Shown piece after piece: positions 9,069 to 17,895 of a DNA stretch of 64,000 nt (position 1 is its first letter; the number at the start of each line of letters is the position of its first letter). The translations under genes were made by a program, and so were the position numbers. The DNA comes from Bacteroides_D sp963546395 (GTDB lineage: Bacteria; Bacteroidota; Bacteroidia; Bacteroidales; CAJPTX01), in the NCBI GenBank assembly GCA_963546395.1, contig CAUUMS010000003.1:1-64000 (forward strand), read 5' to 3'. Under the pieces are notes generated by a model. The model searched no databases, was not told where the DNA came from, and saw only the letters and a list, made by a program, of their open reading frames with translations.

Positions 9069-10472
9069 ATGCAAGTTGGGAAGGGAACAATACAGGACAT
9101 TACCCGAGTCTACTTCCTCGGCATCGGGGGTATAGGCATGAGCGCCTTGGCCCGTTACTTCAAGCATTATGGGGCCCAGGTGGCAGGCTATGACCTCACC
9201 GAATCCGCCATTACCACCGCGCTGCAAGCCGAGGGCGTGAGCGTGCACTACACGGATGACGAGGCACTTATCCCCGAGCCATTCCGCGTACCTAGCCCTG
9301 GTACCCTCATCGTCTACACCCCGGCTGTGCCTCTGGACAATCGGGAGGTACGTTACCTGCAGGATGCAGGCCACGTGCTCCATAAGCGGGCGGAGGTGCT
9401 AGGGCACATTGCGGCTAGGCACCGCACGTTAGCCATAGCTGGCACGCACGGCAAGACCACCACGAGCACCATGCTAGCTCATGTGCTGCATTGCACCATC
9501 GGCTGCAATGCAATTCTTGGCGGTATAGGTCTGAATGCCGGTTCTAATCTCGTTCTTGGAGCTCCATCGGCACCCTTAGTGGTCGAGGCCGACGAGTACG
9601 ACAGGAGCTTCCTACAGCTCTCGCCAGAGGTATCTGTTGTCACCGCCGTGGCGGCCGACCATCTGGACATCTACGGGAACCTGTCCAACCTTGAGCGAGC
9701 CTTTCGGGAGTTTGCCGAGCGGAATACACAGAAGCGCATCATCACGCATGTGCAGGCGCGGTACGTCTTCGAGCGCATGGAGCTCGGCATCACCACGTAC
9801 GGATTGCAGGAGGAGGCCGACTATCGGGCCTCGGACGTGGAGCTGCACACGCAGTCCAGCACCTTTACGCTGCACCGTCCGCAGGGCGATCCGGTGCGAC
9901 TGTCCGTGGGAGTGCCTGGCGAGTACAACGTGGAGAATGCCGTTGCCTGTGTGGCTGCGGCAGAGGCGATAGGTGTGCCGGCCGAGACGCTACGTGAGCA
10001 CCTGGCTACATTCCGGGGCGTGCAACGCCGTTTCGAAGTGCGCTACACCTCACCGCGGGTGGTCTACATCGATGATTATGCCCACCATCCCGATGAAATA
10101 CGAGCCCTCATTGCTGCGGCTAGAGCGGTATACCCCGATCGGGATGTAACGGGGATCTTCCAGCCCCACCTGTACACGCGCACACGCGACCTGGCCAACG
10201 ATTTTGCCCGGGCACTCTCTGGGCTCGATACGCTGCTCTTGCTACCCATTTATCCTGCGCGGGAGTCGCCCATCGAAGGGGTGACTTCAAAGATGCTCCT
10301 GGAGCTCGTGCCGCATAATGTCAAGAAGATGCTCGTGCAGCCCGAATCCCTTGACAGCGTGCTGAAGGCACTACCCATCGACCTTCTGCTCACCATGGGG
10401 GCCGGGAGCATTGGACTACTTGCGGGGAAAATTGCCCGAATCCTACAGGAGAAGGAGACCAACCATGCGTAA
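9069..10472 (+). CDS. murC: UDP-MurNAc:L-alanine ligase MurC
   Basis: 467-residue Mur ligase adding the first amino acid of the stem peptide. It shows GIGGIGMSALA, the ATP loop GTHGKTTTS, the MurC-type ADEYDRSFL and DDYAHHPDEI. The start is ATG 9069; GTG at 9063, which would form a GTGA overlap with the murG stop, is an alternative adding two residues. The end overlaps ftsQ by 8 bases. Confidence 0.95.
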   Translation: MQVGKGTIQDITRVYFLGIGGIGMSALARYFKHYGAQVAGYDLTESAITTALQAEGVSVHYTDDEALIPEPFRVPSPGTLIVYTPAVPLDNREVRYLQDAGHVLHKRAEVLGHIAARHRTLAIAGTHGKTTTSTMLAHVLHCTIGCNAILGGIGLNAGSNLVLGAPSAPLVVEADEYDRSFLQLSPEVSVVTAVAADHLDIYGNLSNLERAFREFAERNTQKRIITHVQARYVFERMELGITTYGLQEEADYRASDVELHTQSSTFTLHRPQGDPVRLSVGVPGEYNVENAVACVAAAEAIGVPAETLREHLATFRGVQRRFEVRYTSPRVVYIDDYAHHPDEIRALIAAARAVYPDRDVTGIFQPHLYTRTRDLANDFARALSGLDTLLLLPIYPARESPIEGVTSKMLLELVPHNVKKMLVQPESLDSVLKALPIDLLLTMGAGSIGLLAGKIARILQEKETNHA

Positions 10473-11268
10473 ACGTCTCCTAGGGATTGCCCTTTTGGTG
10501 CTGGGGGCTATACTACTGCTGCTCTCATTCCGTTACACGGAGAAGAGGGCAACCTCGCTGACCTGCAATGGTCTTCGTGTACGCATTGCGGACAGCTCAC
10601 GCTTAGCCTTCGTCACACCCCGCAGGGTCGAACGTTACCTGCGGAAACATATAGGGGAGCTGCGCGGTCGATCCCTGGCCGCCATAGATACGCACCATGT
10701 GGAGAGCTTGCTCGATTCGTTACCGGCCGTCCGGAGCGCACAGGTCTACGCCGATTGCTTGGGGACACTCAATGTGGAGCTCATGCAGCGGCAGCCCATT
10801 GCCCGGGCCATTGCGCAGAATGGCGAGTCGTGCTACATCGACGATGCTGGGCATCGTTTTGTTCTCGATTCGCTCTACGCCGCCCATGTGCTCGTCATCT
10901 CGGGAGCTATCAATCTTCCCCCACGGCATGGATGTGCGTTACCCGTATCGGATAGCGTCACCCCCTCGCTCTGGCAACAGCTGTTCGCCCTGTCGCAGTA
11001 CATCCACCGTAGCCGCGAGTGGAAACCATTATTCACGCAGATCTACGTGGCCTCTCCCCAGCGGGTGGAGTTGATACCACGTGTAGGCGGATTTGTCATC
11101 AACCTCGGCTCGCCCGACAATTACGCCTACAAGCTCGATAAATTACGCTCCATGTACAGGGCCAACCTGCCGGGGGAGGGGTTGGATGCGTACTCGGAGA
11201 TTAACCTGGCCTTTAGCGATCAGGTAGTGTGCACGAAACGCGAAACGTCTACGAATCATGGAGGATAA
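10465..11268 (+). CDS. ftsQ: Cell division protein FtsQ
   Basis: 267 residues: a short cytoplasmic tail, one transmembrane segment (about 5-24), then a periplasmic part with a POTRA-like first domain (about 30-100, with RRVERYLRKHIGELRG) and the FtsQ beta domain. FtsQ is the bitopic scaffold that recruits FtsL and later divisome proteins. The ATG at 10465 gives a normal N-terminus and an 8-base overlap with murC. The end overlaps ftsA by 11 bases. The sequence family is weakly conserved; position strongly supports the call. Confidence 0.88.
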   Translation: MRKRLLGIALLVLGAILLLLSFRYTEKRATSLTCNGLRVRIADSSRLAFVTPRRVERYLRKHIGELRGRSLAAIDTHHVESLLDSLPAVRSAQVYADCLGTLNVELMQRQPIARAIAQNGESCYIDDAGHRFVLDSLYAAHVLVISGAINLPPRHGCALPVSDSVTPSLWQQLFALSQYIHRSREWKPLFTQIYVASPQRVELIPRVGGFVINLGSPDNYAYKLDKLRSMYRANLPGEGLDAYSEINLAFSDQVVCTKRETSTNHGG

Positions 11269-12652
11269 GCGCAAGCCTACAGCCGAGTGCATAGCTGCAC
11301 TCGATATTGGGAGCACCAAGATTACCCTGGCCGTTTGCCCAGTCAATGATTCGTGCGAGAAAGAGCGGGTCATCTACCTGGGCAGCGTGGACTCTAAAGG
11401 GATTGCCAACTACACCGTGAGCAACCAGTCCGACGTGGTGGCATGTATCCGCTCGCTCGTCAGCCGCATGGAGAGGGAGCTCGAGCATGCCATCGATCAC
11501 GTCCATGTGGCCTACATGGGAGGGCGCATCGAGTGCAAGCCCTACCAGGCAAAGGTGGGGTGTAAGACCGTGGAGGACAAGAGTACCAACACGATCATCT
11601 CTGAGGCCGACCTAAAGCGTTTGGAGGAGGAGAGCGAGAAGTACTTGCAGGGCAATACGCATCTTATCTTCGACAAGGAGCCGGTGCAGTACCTTGCCGA
11701 TGGCGAGCGCATCACGTCCTCTGTGGTCAACACCTACGCTCGGGAATGCGCCTGCGATTACAATCTGTTCATCGCTGAGCAGCGGGCCCACGATCGTCTT
11801 AGGCGCGCCATGGAGAATGCGGGCCTCGCCGTCGATTCGATGCGTCTCGGGGTGCGGGGATGCGTAGAGGCCACCACCGATCTCCGTCAGCGTCAGCAGG
11901 GCATCGCCGTGTTAGACATTGGCACCACACGCTCGCAGCTGGTGGTCTACATGGGCGATCGCATCCAGCACTACGCCTGGCTGCCGGTGGGTGGCAAGCA
12001 CATCACCGATGACATCGCCCAGGGTCGGGCCATCGATCACCGTGAAGCCGAGATCCAGAAAATACAGGCCGGGCGTAAGCTTGAAAGCTGCATCGACCGA
12101 ATCATCGAGGGCAATGACGATGGCATGACAGAGAACGGGATGCCATCCGTGGAGTACATCATCTACGCCCGCATCCTCGATTTCGTGAACCTAATCATGC
12201 AGAAGTTTGCCGAGTGGAACATCGGGTGTCGTCTTGGGGTGAACGGCCTTTTGCTCACCGGCGGTGGGGCTTGCTTTGACGGTATGCACACCATCTTCGA
12301 AAAGCTGATGGCCACCAAGACCGTAGGCCCTCGCATGAGCGTGAACTTAGGCATCTCCACGATCTACAAGTGCAAGTGCATCACCGACACCAGCGATCAG
12401 GCGGCCCTGCTGCGTGGTGCCACAGCTATTGGCCTGGTGCATGCGGCTGAGGAGATGCGGCAACGTGCCATCGATCAGGGCTCTGCGCCCCGTCATCGAC
12501 CACAAGAGGTGCACGTCGAACCCCAGGAGCCCGACCATGATCAGGAGGCCGAGGACACATCGCTCCTGGGGCGTTTCCTTGGCCGCATCGCCAAAAGCAT
12601 CGGGGGCGTCAGCCTTAAGGATGAGCCAGGGTTCGAGGAACCCTCCAAATGA
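11258..12652 (+). CDS. ftsA: Cell division protein FtsA
   Basis: 464-residue actin-like ATPase that tethers FtsZ to the membrane. The phosphate-1 loop (ALDIGSTKITLAV), phosphate-2 loop (VLDIGTTRSQLVV) and adenosine motif (LLTGGGACFDGM) are all visible, with the SHS2-type 1C subdomain between the first two. The C-terminus has an acidic linker and then an amphipathic stretch (LLGRFLGRIAKSIGGV) that could be the membrane-targeting helix. It sits between ftsQ (overlap) and ftsZ, after which a 69-base gap could hold an extra promoter. Confidence 0.93.
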   Translation: MEDKRKPTAECIAALDIGSTKITLAVCPVNDSCEKERVIYLGSVDSKGIANYTVSNQSDVVACIRSLVSRMERELEHAIDHVHVAYMGGRIECKPYQAKVGCKTVEDKSTNTIISEADLKRLEEESEKYLQGNTHLIFDKEPVQYLADGERITSSVVNTYARECACDYNLFIAEQRAHDRLRRAMENAGLAVDSMRLGVRGCVEATTDLRQRQQGIAVLDIGTTRSQLVVYMGDRIQHYAWLPVGGKHITDDIAQGRAIDHREAEIQKIQAGRKLESCIDRIIEGNDDGMTENGMPSVEYIIYARILDFVNLIMQKFAEWNIGCRLGVNGLLLTGGGACFDGMHTIFEKLMATKTVGPRMSVNLGISTIYKCKCITDTSDQAALLRGATAIGLVHAAEEMRQRAIDQGSAPRHRPQEVHVEPQEPDHDQEAEDTSLLGRFLGRIAKSIGGVSLKDEPGFEEPSK

Positions 12653-12721
12653 GGCGTAGCCTCTCGTTTTGCATTACCTCACCCGCCATCGTATTATTAT
12701 AAACCTAAACGGACACGGACC

Positions 12722-14311
12722 ATGACAGCACAAAACCAATCGCAGGAGGTTCCGCTGCAACCGCAGCAGAACGAAACTACCGGCGCATTCTCCGGTAATG
12801 ACTCCCTGCTCGAATTTGATGCCAGCGACCCATCAGCCGAGCAGCAGCTGGGTAAAATCATCAAGGTCATTGCCATTGGTGGCCAGGGAGGCAATGCGGG
12901 GAATTACATCCACAGGAAGAAGTTGCCCTACGTGGAGGTGATGGCGTTCAACACCGACCAGCAGGATCTCAATAAGCTCGACATCGAACGTAAGGTCGTG
13001 ATCGGTCGGAAGATCACGCATTACGGCGGGGCGGGCCGCAAGCCTGAGAATGGGATGAATGCCATGAAGGAGGATCTCGATCAGCTCGACAAATTCTTGA
13101 TTGAGGGGGAGGATGCTGACGATCCCACACGCACGCGCTTTGCGTTCGTGCTGGCGGGCCTGGGTGGAGGCACGGGATCTGGTGCGGCTCCGGTGGCTGT
13201 CGAGTGCTGCAAGAAGCACGGTTACACCACCATCGCCGTAGTTACCATGCCTCCGCGCCTGCACGGGGAGTCGGCCATGCGGATTGCCAAGGGCGCCGTG
13301 GCGGAGATTGAAAAGCACGCCGACAAGGTGCTCTTCATCGATAATCACAAGATCTACAAGAATCTTGTCAACGTCGAGAAGCGGAAGGCGTTCGACATGG
13401 TAGACTCCAAGGTGGCCGATGCCGTTGAGAGCTTTGTCAACATCATCCGCTGTGTACCCCGCATCAACATCGACCCCAACGATATTCGCACGATTCTGAC
13501 GGGCGATGAGTCTAAAATTGTCATCATTGGCACCGGGTTCGGTAAGCGCCAGGCTGATGGAAAGTCTGCCGAGGGCAATGGGGATGCTCCCTACGCCCGC
13601 GTCTCTCAGGCCATCGACAGCGCCATCAACTCCCCGATCCTCATGTACAACAGCGTGCTTGGGGCGAGTAGCATGCTCACGCATCACCTCATCAATCCGG
13701 GCGACGAATTCTCCACCGATGAGGAGCGCATGATGATAGCCCTTCTAAAGGCCAAGACTCGCAAGGACACGGAGTTCCTAGACGGGGGAGGTGAGGATGA
13801 GTCGGTGGAAAAGGGAAACTTGCAGCTCACCATCATTGCCACAGGATTCCCGGAGGAGCTTACGCCCAGCCTGCTTGTGGAAAAGCTGCTGAGTAAAGAG
13901 AAGCATGAGGTTTTGACCATCAGCGAGGAGGTGCACAATCCTGAGGAGGATCTCCTCGATGAGATTCTGAGGGAAGTGACAGCGGGCGCGGTAGCTACTT
14001 CGCCGGAATCGTCGTCATCTGCACCCGAGGCGAAACCCATCGTTACCTACATGGAGCAGCCGGCACGTGCGGCTGAACTGCAGGGTGAAAAGTCGCTCCG
14101 CACGGCGGCGAAGGAGAACGTGGCCACCCGGACGCGGAATACGCGCAGCATGCCCATGATGAACGAGGAGGAGGATCTATTTGCCAACGTGCCCGTGTCG
14201 CCAGCCTCTGCGGCTGCGCCGGCGCCGAGGGCCCCGCAGCCACCGTCTAACGCCACGGAGAGCAGCGAGCTGAGCACGCCGGCCTATCTGCGTCTCAGGA
14301 ATAACGATTAG
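12722..14311 (+). CDS. ftsZ: Cell division GTPase FtsZ (divergent)
   Basis: 529-residue tubulin-family GTPase that forms the division ring. The tubulin signature is present as GGGTGSG (148-154), with T1 loop GGQGGN (53-58) and T7 loop NIDPNDI (249-255), so the two acidic residues needed for GTP hydrolysis are kept. Several positions differ from the usual FtsZ: GGQGGN for GGGGGN, GGGTGSG for GGGTGTG, DPND for DFAD, plus a short acidic insert (about 127-139) before the signature strand. A long low-complexity linker (about 420-515) leads to a C-terminal peptide TPAYLRLRNND. Position directly after ftsA makes the identity safe. Confidence 0.9.
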   Translation: MTAQNQSQEVPLQPQQNETTGAFSGNDSLLEFDASDPSAEQQLGKIIKVIAIGGQGGNAGNYIHRKKLPYVEVMAFNTDQQDLNKLDIERKVVIGRKITHYGGAGRKPENGMNAMKEDLDQLDKFLIEGEDADDPTRTRFAFVLAGLGGGTGSGAAPVAVECCKKHGYTTIAVVTMPPRLHGESAMRIAKGAVAEIEKHADKVLFIDNHKIYKNLVNVEKRKAFDMVDSKVADAVESFVNIIRCVPRINIDPNDIRTILTGDESKIVIIGTGFGKRQADGKSAEGNGDAPYARVSQAIDSAINSPILMYNSVLGASSMLTHHLINPGDEFSTDEERMMIALLKAKTRKDTEFLDGGGEDESVEKGNLQLTIIATGFPEELTPSLLVEKLLSKEKHEVLTISEEVHNPEEDLLDEILREVTAGAVATSPESSSSAPEAKPIVTYMEQPARAAELQGEKSLRTAAKENVATRTRNTRSMPMMNEEEDLFANVPVSPASAAAPAPRAPQPPSNATESSELSTPAYLRLRNND

Positions 14312-14326
14312 CAACACGAGGTTCCG

Positions 14327-14360
14327 AGCCCCTAGGATCGCATGGCATCCTAGGGGCTTT
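14327..14360 (+). terminator. Terminator after the dcw operon
   Basis: A 12-bp perfect stem (AGCCCCTAGGAT with ATCCTAGGGGCT) and an 8-base loop start 15 bases after the ftsZ stop. The T tract is short (TTT then GCC), so efficiency is uncertain, but the position fits the operon end. Confidence 0.7.
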
Positions 14361-14416
14361 GCCTTATTCACGGCTGCGACGTAGCCTTACGTTGCGCCGA
14401 AAATGCACCCCAGCAC

Positions 14417-15205
14417 ATGGAATCACTCGAAATCGGACTGATACAGACGCACCTTCGCATTGCGCTCCGCCTTGCCGAGCAGCTACAGTCGGCCGAGGAG
14501 GCACAGCTCATCCTCACGCATGTCGACGGGGTGCGCGATCTCCTGTTGGCCTTACGCCCCTCTGGTAGCTCTGCCGGGCCAGCCAAGAGCGTTGAGAGCG
14601 TATCCATGGCTAGCAAGCAGCCCATGCCCGAGTCGACTCGCCGCAATGTGGCCAGTGCGCCCGTTGTTGGAGAGACTCCACCCCCAGCTACTCCGGTTTC
14701 TGCGACAGCGGTGCGCGAGGAGCGGACTGCCCCCGTCATTGCACCAACACCTCCGCAGCCAGTTGAGGTTGCACCCACCCAGCCGGCGGTGTCCCCCGTG
14801 AGGCCATTGGCTTCTGAACCACCAGCAGCCCCAGCACCTGCGCCATCCAGTGGGGGAGAGCAGAGGGCAGCAATTGCAACCTGTAGGGGCGAGCGGTTAG
14901 CCGATACCTATGCGCGTCGTGGCGTGCGTAACGAGTCCTTTGCCCAGTCTGGGAACCTCATCGAGGCCAAGCGTTCGGCCATAGCCTCCGTGGCGCGAGC
15001 CCTGTCGGTCAACGATCGCCTTCTCTTTCGCAACGAGCTCTTTCAGGGTGATAATGCGCTCTTCGAGCGTGCCTTGCAGCAGATAGACGAGGCGGCCTCT
15101 CTGGCTCGTGCGCTGGAGATTGTCCATGGCTGCTACCAGGGGCCAGCGGACAATCCCGTCTTGCAGCAATTCATGCAGCTCCTCGAGCGACGCCATAACC
15201 AGTAG
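14417..15205 (+). CDS. Conserved hypothetical protein with Pro/Ala-rich linker
   Basis: 262 residues; I cannot assign a function. The N-terminal part (about 1-60) is helical and leucine-rich. A long Pro/Ala/Val-rich stretch (about 75-150) looks like a disordered spacer. The C-terminal about 85 residues are folded-looking, with SVNDRLLFRNELFQGD, a pattern I associate with a small uncharacterised Bacteroidales domain. There is no signal peptide or membrane segment, so it is probably cytoplasmic. It starts about 55 bases after the ftsZ terminator and ends 6 bases before rsmI, so it is probably co-transcribed with rsmI and ispE. Confidence 0.75.
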   Translation: MESLEIGLIQTHLRIALRLAEQLQSAEEAQLILTHVDGVRDLLLALRPSGSSAGPAKSVESVSMASKQPMPESTRRNVASAPVVGETPPPATPVSATAVREERTAPVIAPTPPQPVEVAPTQPAVSPVRPLASEPPAAPAPAPSSGGEQRAAIATCRGERLADTYARRGVRNESFAQSGNLIEAKRSAIASVARALSVNDRLLFRNELFQGDNALFERALQQIDEAASLARALEIVHGCYQGPADNPVLQQFMQLLERRHNQ

Positions 15206-15211
15206 GAGCCC

Positions 15212-15907
15212 GTGGAGCCGAAACTCTGGATCGTCCCCACGCCCATCGGCAATCTCGACGACATCACCCTGCGGGCCCTGCAAGTGCTCCGGGAGGCCGA
15301 CTACATCCTTGCGGAGGACACCCGCACCACCCGCCATCTGCTTCAGCATCACGGCATAGAGGGGAGCTTGCATCCGTACCATCTGCACAACGAGCATGCG
15401 CACACCTCCGGTGTGGTTGCGCACCTGTTGCAGGGGCACCGTGCCGCCCTGGTGAGCGATGCGGGCACCCCAGGCATTGCCGATCCGGGCTTCATGCTAG
15501 TGCGGGAGTGCGTGGCGCACGGCATTGAGGTGGAGTGCCTGCCAGGCCCCACGGCCATTGTGCCCGCCCTGGTGCAGAGCGGATTCCCAACCGACCGATT
15601 CATCTTCGAGGGCTTTTTGCCCCCCAAGAAGGGGCGTCAGAAGCGCATTCTAGCCCTGGCGCAAGAGAAGCGTACCGCCGTGCTGTACGAGGCACCCCAT
15701 CGGCTCGTCAAGCTGCTCACGGAGCTCCATGAGCTGCTAGGCCCACAGCGTCAGCTCGCCGTGGCGCGGGAGCTCACCAAGGTGTTTGCCGACACGGTGC
15801 GTGGCACGGCCCCGCAGCTGCTGGCCCATTTCTCCGAGCAGCCACCCCGGGGCGAAATCGTGGTCATCGTGGCCCCATTCGATACGGCGACGGACCATGA
15901 GGATTGA
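15212..15907 (+). CDS. rsmI: 16S rRNA C1402 2'-O-methyltransferase RsmI
   Basis: 231-residue SAM-dependent tetrapyrrole-methylase-fold enzyme that 2'-O-methylates C1402 of 16S rRNA, the same nucleotide modified by RsmH at the start of this window. Motifs: WIVPTPIGNLDDIT, AEDTRTTRHLL, VSDAGTPGIADPG, GPTAIVPAL and YEAPHRL. The start is GTG at 15212, 6 bases after the previous stop. The final 11 bases overlap ispE. Confidence 0.95.
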   Translation: MEPKLWIVPTPIGNLDDITLRALQVLREADYILAEDTRTTRHLLQHHGIEGSLHPYHLHNEHAHTSGVVAHLLQGHRAALVSDAGTPGIADPGFMLVRECVAHGIEVECLPGPTAIVPALVQSGFPTDRFIFEGFLPPKKGRQKRILALAQEKRTAVLYEAPHRLVKLLTELHELLGPQRQLAVARELTKVFADTVRGTAPQLLAHFSEQPPRGEIVVIVAPFDTATDHED

Positions 15908-16727
15908 GCTGCGTCCCAATGCCAAGATCAATCTTGGGCTGCACGTCCTGGGCAAACGTCCGGACGGCTTTCACGATCTCGACACCATCTTCATTCCCCT
16001 GCTCGACCTGTGTGACACCCTGGTGCTCGATGTGGGCGACGGGGCGCCCGCGTTCGATCTGCAAGTGGGAGGCTGTTACGATGCTGGCCCCAGTGGCTCT
16101 AACCTCGTAGCGCGAGCCTATGAGGCCCTTCTTCCCTACGGGCCGCCCCCTGTGCGGGCGCAGCTAAGCAAGTGTATACCCGTGGGGAGCGGACTCGGCG
16201 GTGGCTCGGCTGATGCCACCTTCTTTCTGCGCGCGGTAGCTCCACTGTGCGCGCATCCGCCAACCCCTGAGGAGCTCCAGGCCCTGGCACTCTCATTGGG
16301 GAGCGACTGCCCCTTCTTCCTGTACAACACCCCCTGCCATGCCACCGGGCGTGGAGAGCAGCTCGTGCCTATAGATCTGCCCCTGGCGGGCCTGTGGCTC
16401 ACGTTGTCCACTCCCCCCATCACGGTCAGCACGGGGTGGGCCTTCCAGCAGGTGCACCCTTGCGCCCAGCGTGTACCGCTGCTAGAGGCCGCGCGAGCCC
16501 CCATGCCGCAGTGGGAGCGCGGAGTGGAGAACGATTTCCAGTCGCCCATTGCCGCTCGTTTCCCGGAGGTGGCAATGCTGCTGACCCTCTTCCGCGGCCA
16601 GCGGGCCCTTTACACCGCCCTCTCGGGCAGTGGCCCTAGCGTGTATGCCCTCTTCGCGCAGCCGCAGCCAGTGGATGCTGAGGCGTGGCCGGGCCATTTC
16701 TTCCATTCGCAGCCCCTACGTTGGTAG
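15897..16727 (+). CDS. ispE: 4-diphosphocytidyl-2-C-methyl-D-erythritol kinase IspE
   Basis: 276-residue GHMP kinase of the non-mevalonate isoprenoid pathway, which feeds undecaprenyl phosphate for cell-wall synthesis. The substrate region NAKINLGLHVLGKRPDGFHD and the ATP loop PVGSGLGGGSADA are intact, and SGSGPSVYAL lies near the end. ATG 15897 is chosen because it begins right before the first conserved strand; the open frame extends 37 codons upstream inside rsmI without similarity. It overlaps rsmI by 11 bases. Confidence 0.95.
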   Translation: MRIELRPNAKINLGLHVLGKRPDGFHDLDTIFIPLLDLCDTLVLDVGDGAPAFDLQVGGCYDAGPSGSNLVARAYEALLPYGPPPVRAQLSKCIPVGSGLGGGSADATFFLRAVAPLCAHPPTPEELQALALSLGSDCPFFLYNTPCHATGRGEQLVPIDLPLAGLWLTLSTPPITVSTGWAFQQVHPCAQRVPLLEAARAPMPQWERGVENDFQSPIAARFPEVAMLLTLFRGQRALYTALSGSGPSVYALFAQPQPVDAEAWPGHFFHSQPLRW

Positions 16728-16910
16728 GAGGCTCTGCCTCCCGCGGTTCCCATTCGGCTCGCATACATCCCAGCCGCCCTTAAAGCTTTGCTAGGGGGCG
16801 GATCGACACCTCTTGGGACGGGATTTTCCGCAATCCATGCTGTGCAGAATCTGCGATTTCGCTGAAAGGACTCATGCAGCCGTGACCCTCTCCTCGCTGT
16901 GTTAATGCAC

Positions 16911-16960
16911 TACCAACACCGTACCAAGTCCCTATTTGCTCGGCAAAATACGGGTTTGCT
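16911..16960 (-). repeat. Dispersed intergenic element, copy A
   Basis: Read on the minus strand, these 50 bases match 54333-54382 on the plus strand at 41 of 50 positions with no gap. Both copies keep TTTTG-N5-CAAAT and GGGACTTG. Both can pair their ends: CCGTAT (16953-16948) with GTACGG (16924-16919) here, including one T-G wobble, and CCGTAT with ATACGG in copy B. Both copies are outside genes. Either a structured RNA or the remnant of a small mobile element would explain this. Confidence 0.7.
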
Positions 16961-17030
16961 ATGGCGATGGTGCGTAAACGGGGCCTGTGGGCTGGCGGAT
17001 CGGGCGGGGGACTCGCGCGCTGTGGGGCAT

Positions 17031-17072
17031 AAAAAATGCGATGCTGCGGGACGGATTCCCGCAGCATCGCAT
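17031..17072 (-). terminator. Rho-independent terminator of the lipoprotein gene
   Basis: A 15-bp perfect stem (arms 17036-17050 and 17058-17072, loop 7 bases) is followed on the minus strand by six T (17036-17031, sharing one base with the stem). It lies 32 bases beyond the stop of the minus-strand lipoprotein gene. Confidence 0.92.
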
Positions 17073-17104
17073 CGTCTCAGCCTAGGCCCAGAGGGCCCCT
17101 TACG

Positions 17105-17758
17105 TTAACGCTTGTAGGCGCGCCACACCGTGAAGTCGGGCAGCCTCTGGAGTAGGATCATAGGCATCCGGTAGAGTTGCAGCCGCTCCTCGATGGCTTT
17201 CTTCTGCTTGGGATCGCTGGTCTTAGCCAGCAAGCTCTCCAGGGCTTTTATCTTGTACTCCAGCCCCTTTATCATCACGTCCTTGTAGATGGCGCTCACG
17301 AACAGCGTGTCGCCGCTCACCAGGTAACGATGCGGGTAACGCTTGAGCTCGCCGTCGTAGGTACCGCTCATAGCTAGGAATTTTCCCTTCAGGCTGATCG
17401 AATCCACGTCGGTCACCTCTTCCCAATCGAACGGGGTGGGTGCCCCTTTGAAGTCGGTCTCCGGGTAGGTATTGCCCTTGCCGTTCTTGGCTATCTCCAT
17501 GCTCGGGCGTAGCACCACCTCCACCTGCTGACTCAGTATGGGGAGTAGCCCGCCGTCCAGCCACTGTTTCTGCGTTACGCCCTCGTAGCGATCCTTATCG
17601 GCCTGCCGTTGCCAGCGTCCCACGATGCTGCTGGTCTTCGCATCGGGCTCCTTGTTGTCTGACGATTTCTTCTCGTCCTTCTTGCACTGGGTGAGCCCCA
17701 CCATGGCCACTGCGGCCAGCGTGGCGAGAATCACGTTCTTTACGTGCGCTGCTTTCAT
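17105..17758 (-). CDS. Hypothetical lipoprotein
   Basis: 217 residues from ATG 17758, which gives a normal lipoprotein signal: basic start, hydrophobic core, then the lipobox GLTQC with the lipidated cysteine at 25. The frame is open 12 codons further up, but that would bury the signal. A Lys/Asp/Ser-rich tether follows. The mature part (about 45-185) looks beta-rich and resembles lipocalin-like Bacteroidota lipoproteins (IVGRWQRQ near its start, SGTYDGEL later), then ends in a charged helix (LLAKTSDPKQKKAIEERL). Function unknown; probably membrane-anchored in the periplasm or at the surface. It is monocistronic, with its own terminator. Confidence 0.8.
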   Translation of the reverse strand: MKAAHVKNVILATLAAVAMVGLTQCKKDEKKSSDNKEPDAKTSSIVGRWQRQADKDRYEGVTQKQWLDGGLLPILSQQVEVVLRPSMEIAKNGKGNTYPETDFKGAPTPFDWEEVTDVDSISLKGKFLAMSGTYDGELKRYPHRYLVSGDTLFVSAIYKDVMIKGLEYKIKALESLLAKTSDPKQKKAIEERLQLYRMPMILLQRLPDFTVWRAYKR

Positions 17759-17895
17759 CTTGCCTTGGTTGTTAGGTTTGACAATTTGCTGCATCTTGCG
17801 CCTTGCAGCTAGTCGCTCTTGCGAGACGACTTGCGAACTAACGCACGATTTGCGCGAAAAGTATTGGGTAGCGTGATTGGGCTAACACGCAGGGG

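Larger units (their letters stand above)
16728..17104. other. Intergenic region between convergent ispE and lipoprotein gene
   Basis: 377 bases without a convincing gene. It holds the terminator of the minus-strand lipoprotein gene (17031-17072) and, further on, copy A of a dispersed element (16911-16960). I see nothing else in 16728-16900. The open frame across it on the minus strand reads through both the terminator and the element and is not credible. Confidence 0.7.

Noticed and set aside
1..14311. Shift from G-rich to C-rich coding strand along the dcw operon
   Set aside because: A few hand-counted 60-base samples disagreed (ftsI G-rich, ftsA C-rich, murC still G-rich), so no reliable boundary can be claimed without computation.
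16780..17067. 95-codon open frame on the minus strand
   Set aside because: It runs through the intrinsic terminator and the dispersed element, has no recognisable domain, and its reading frame is not kept in the second copy of the element.
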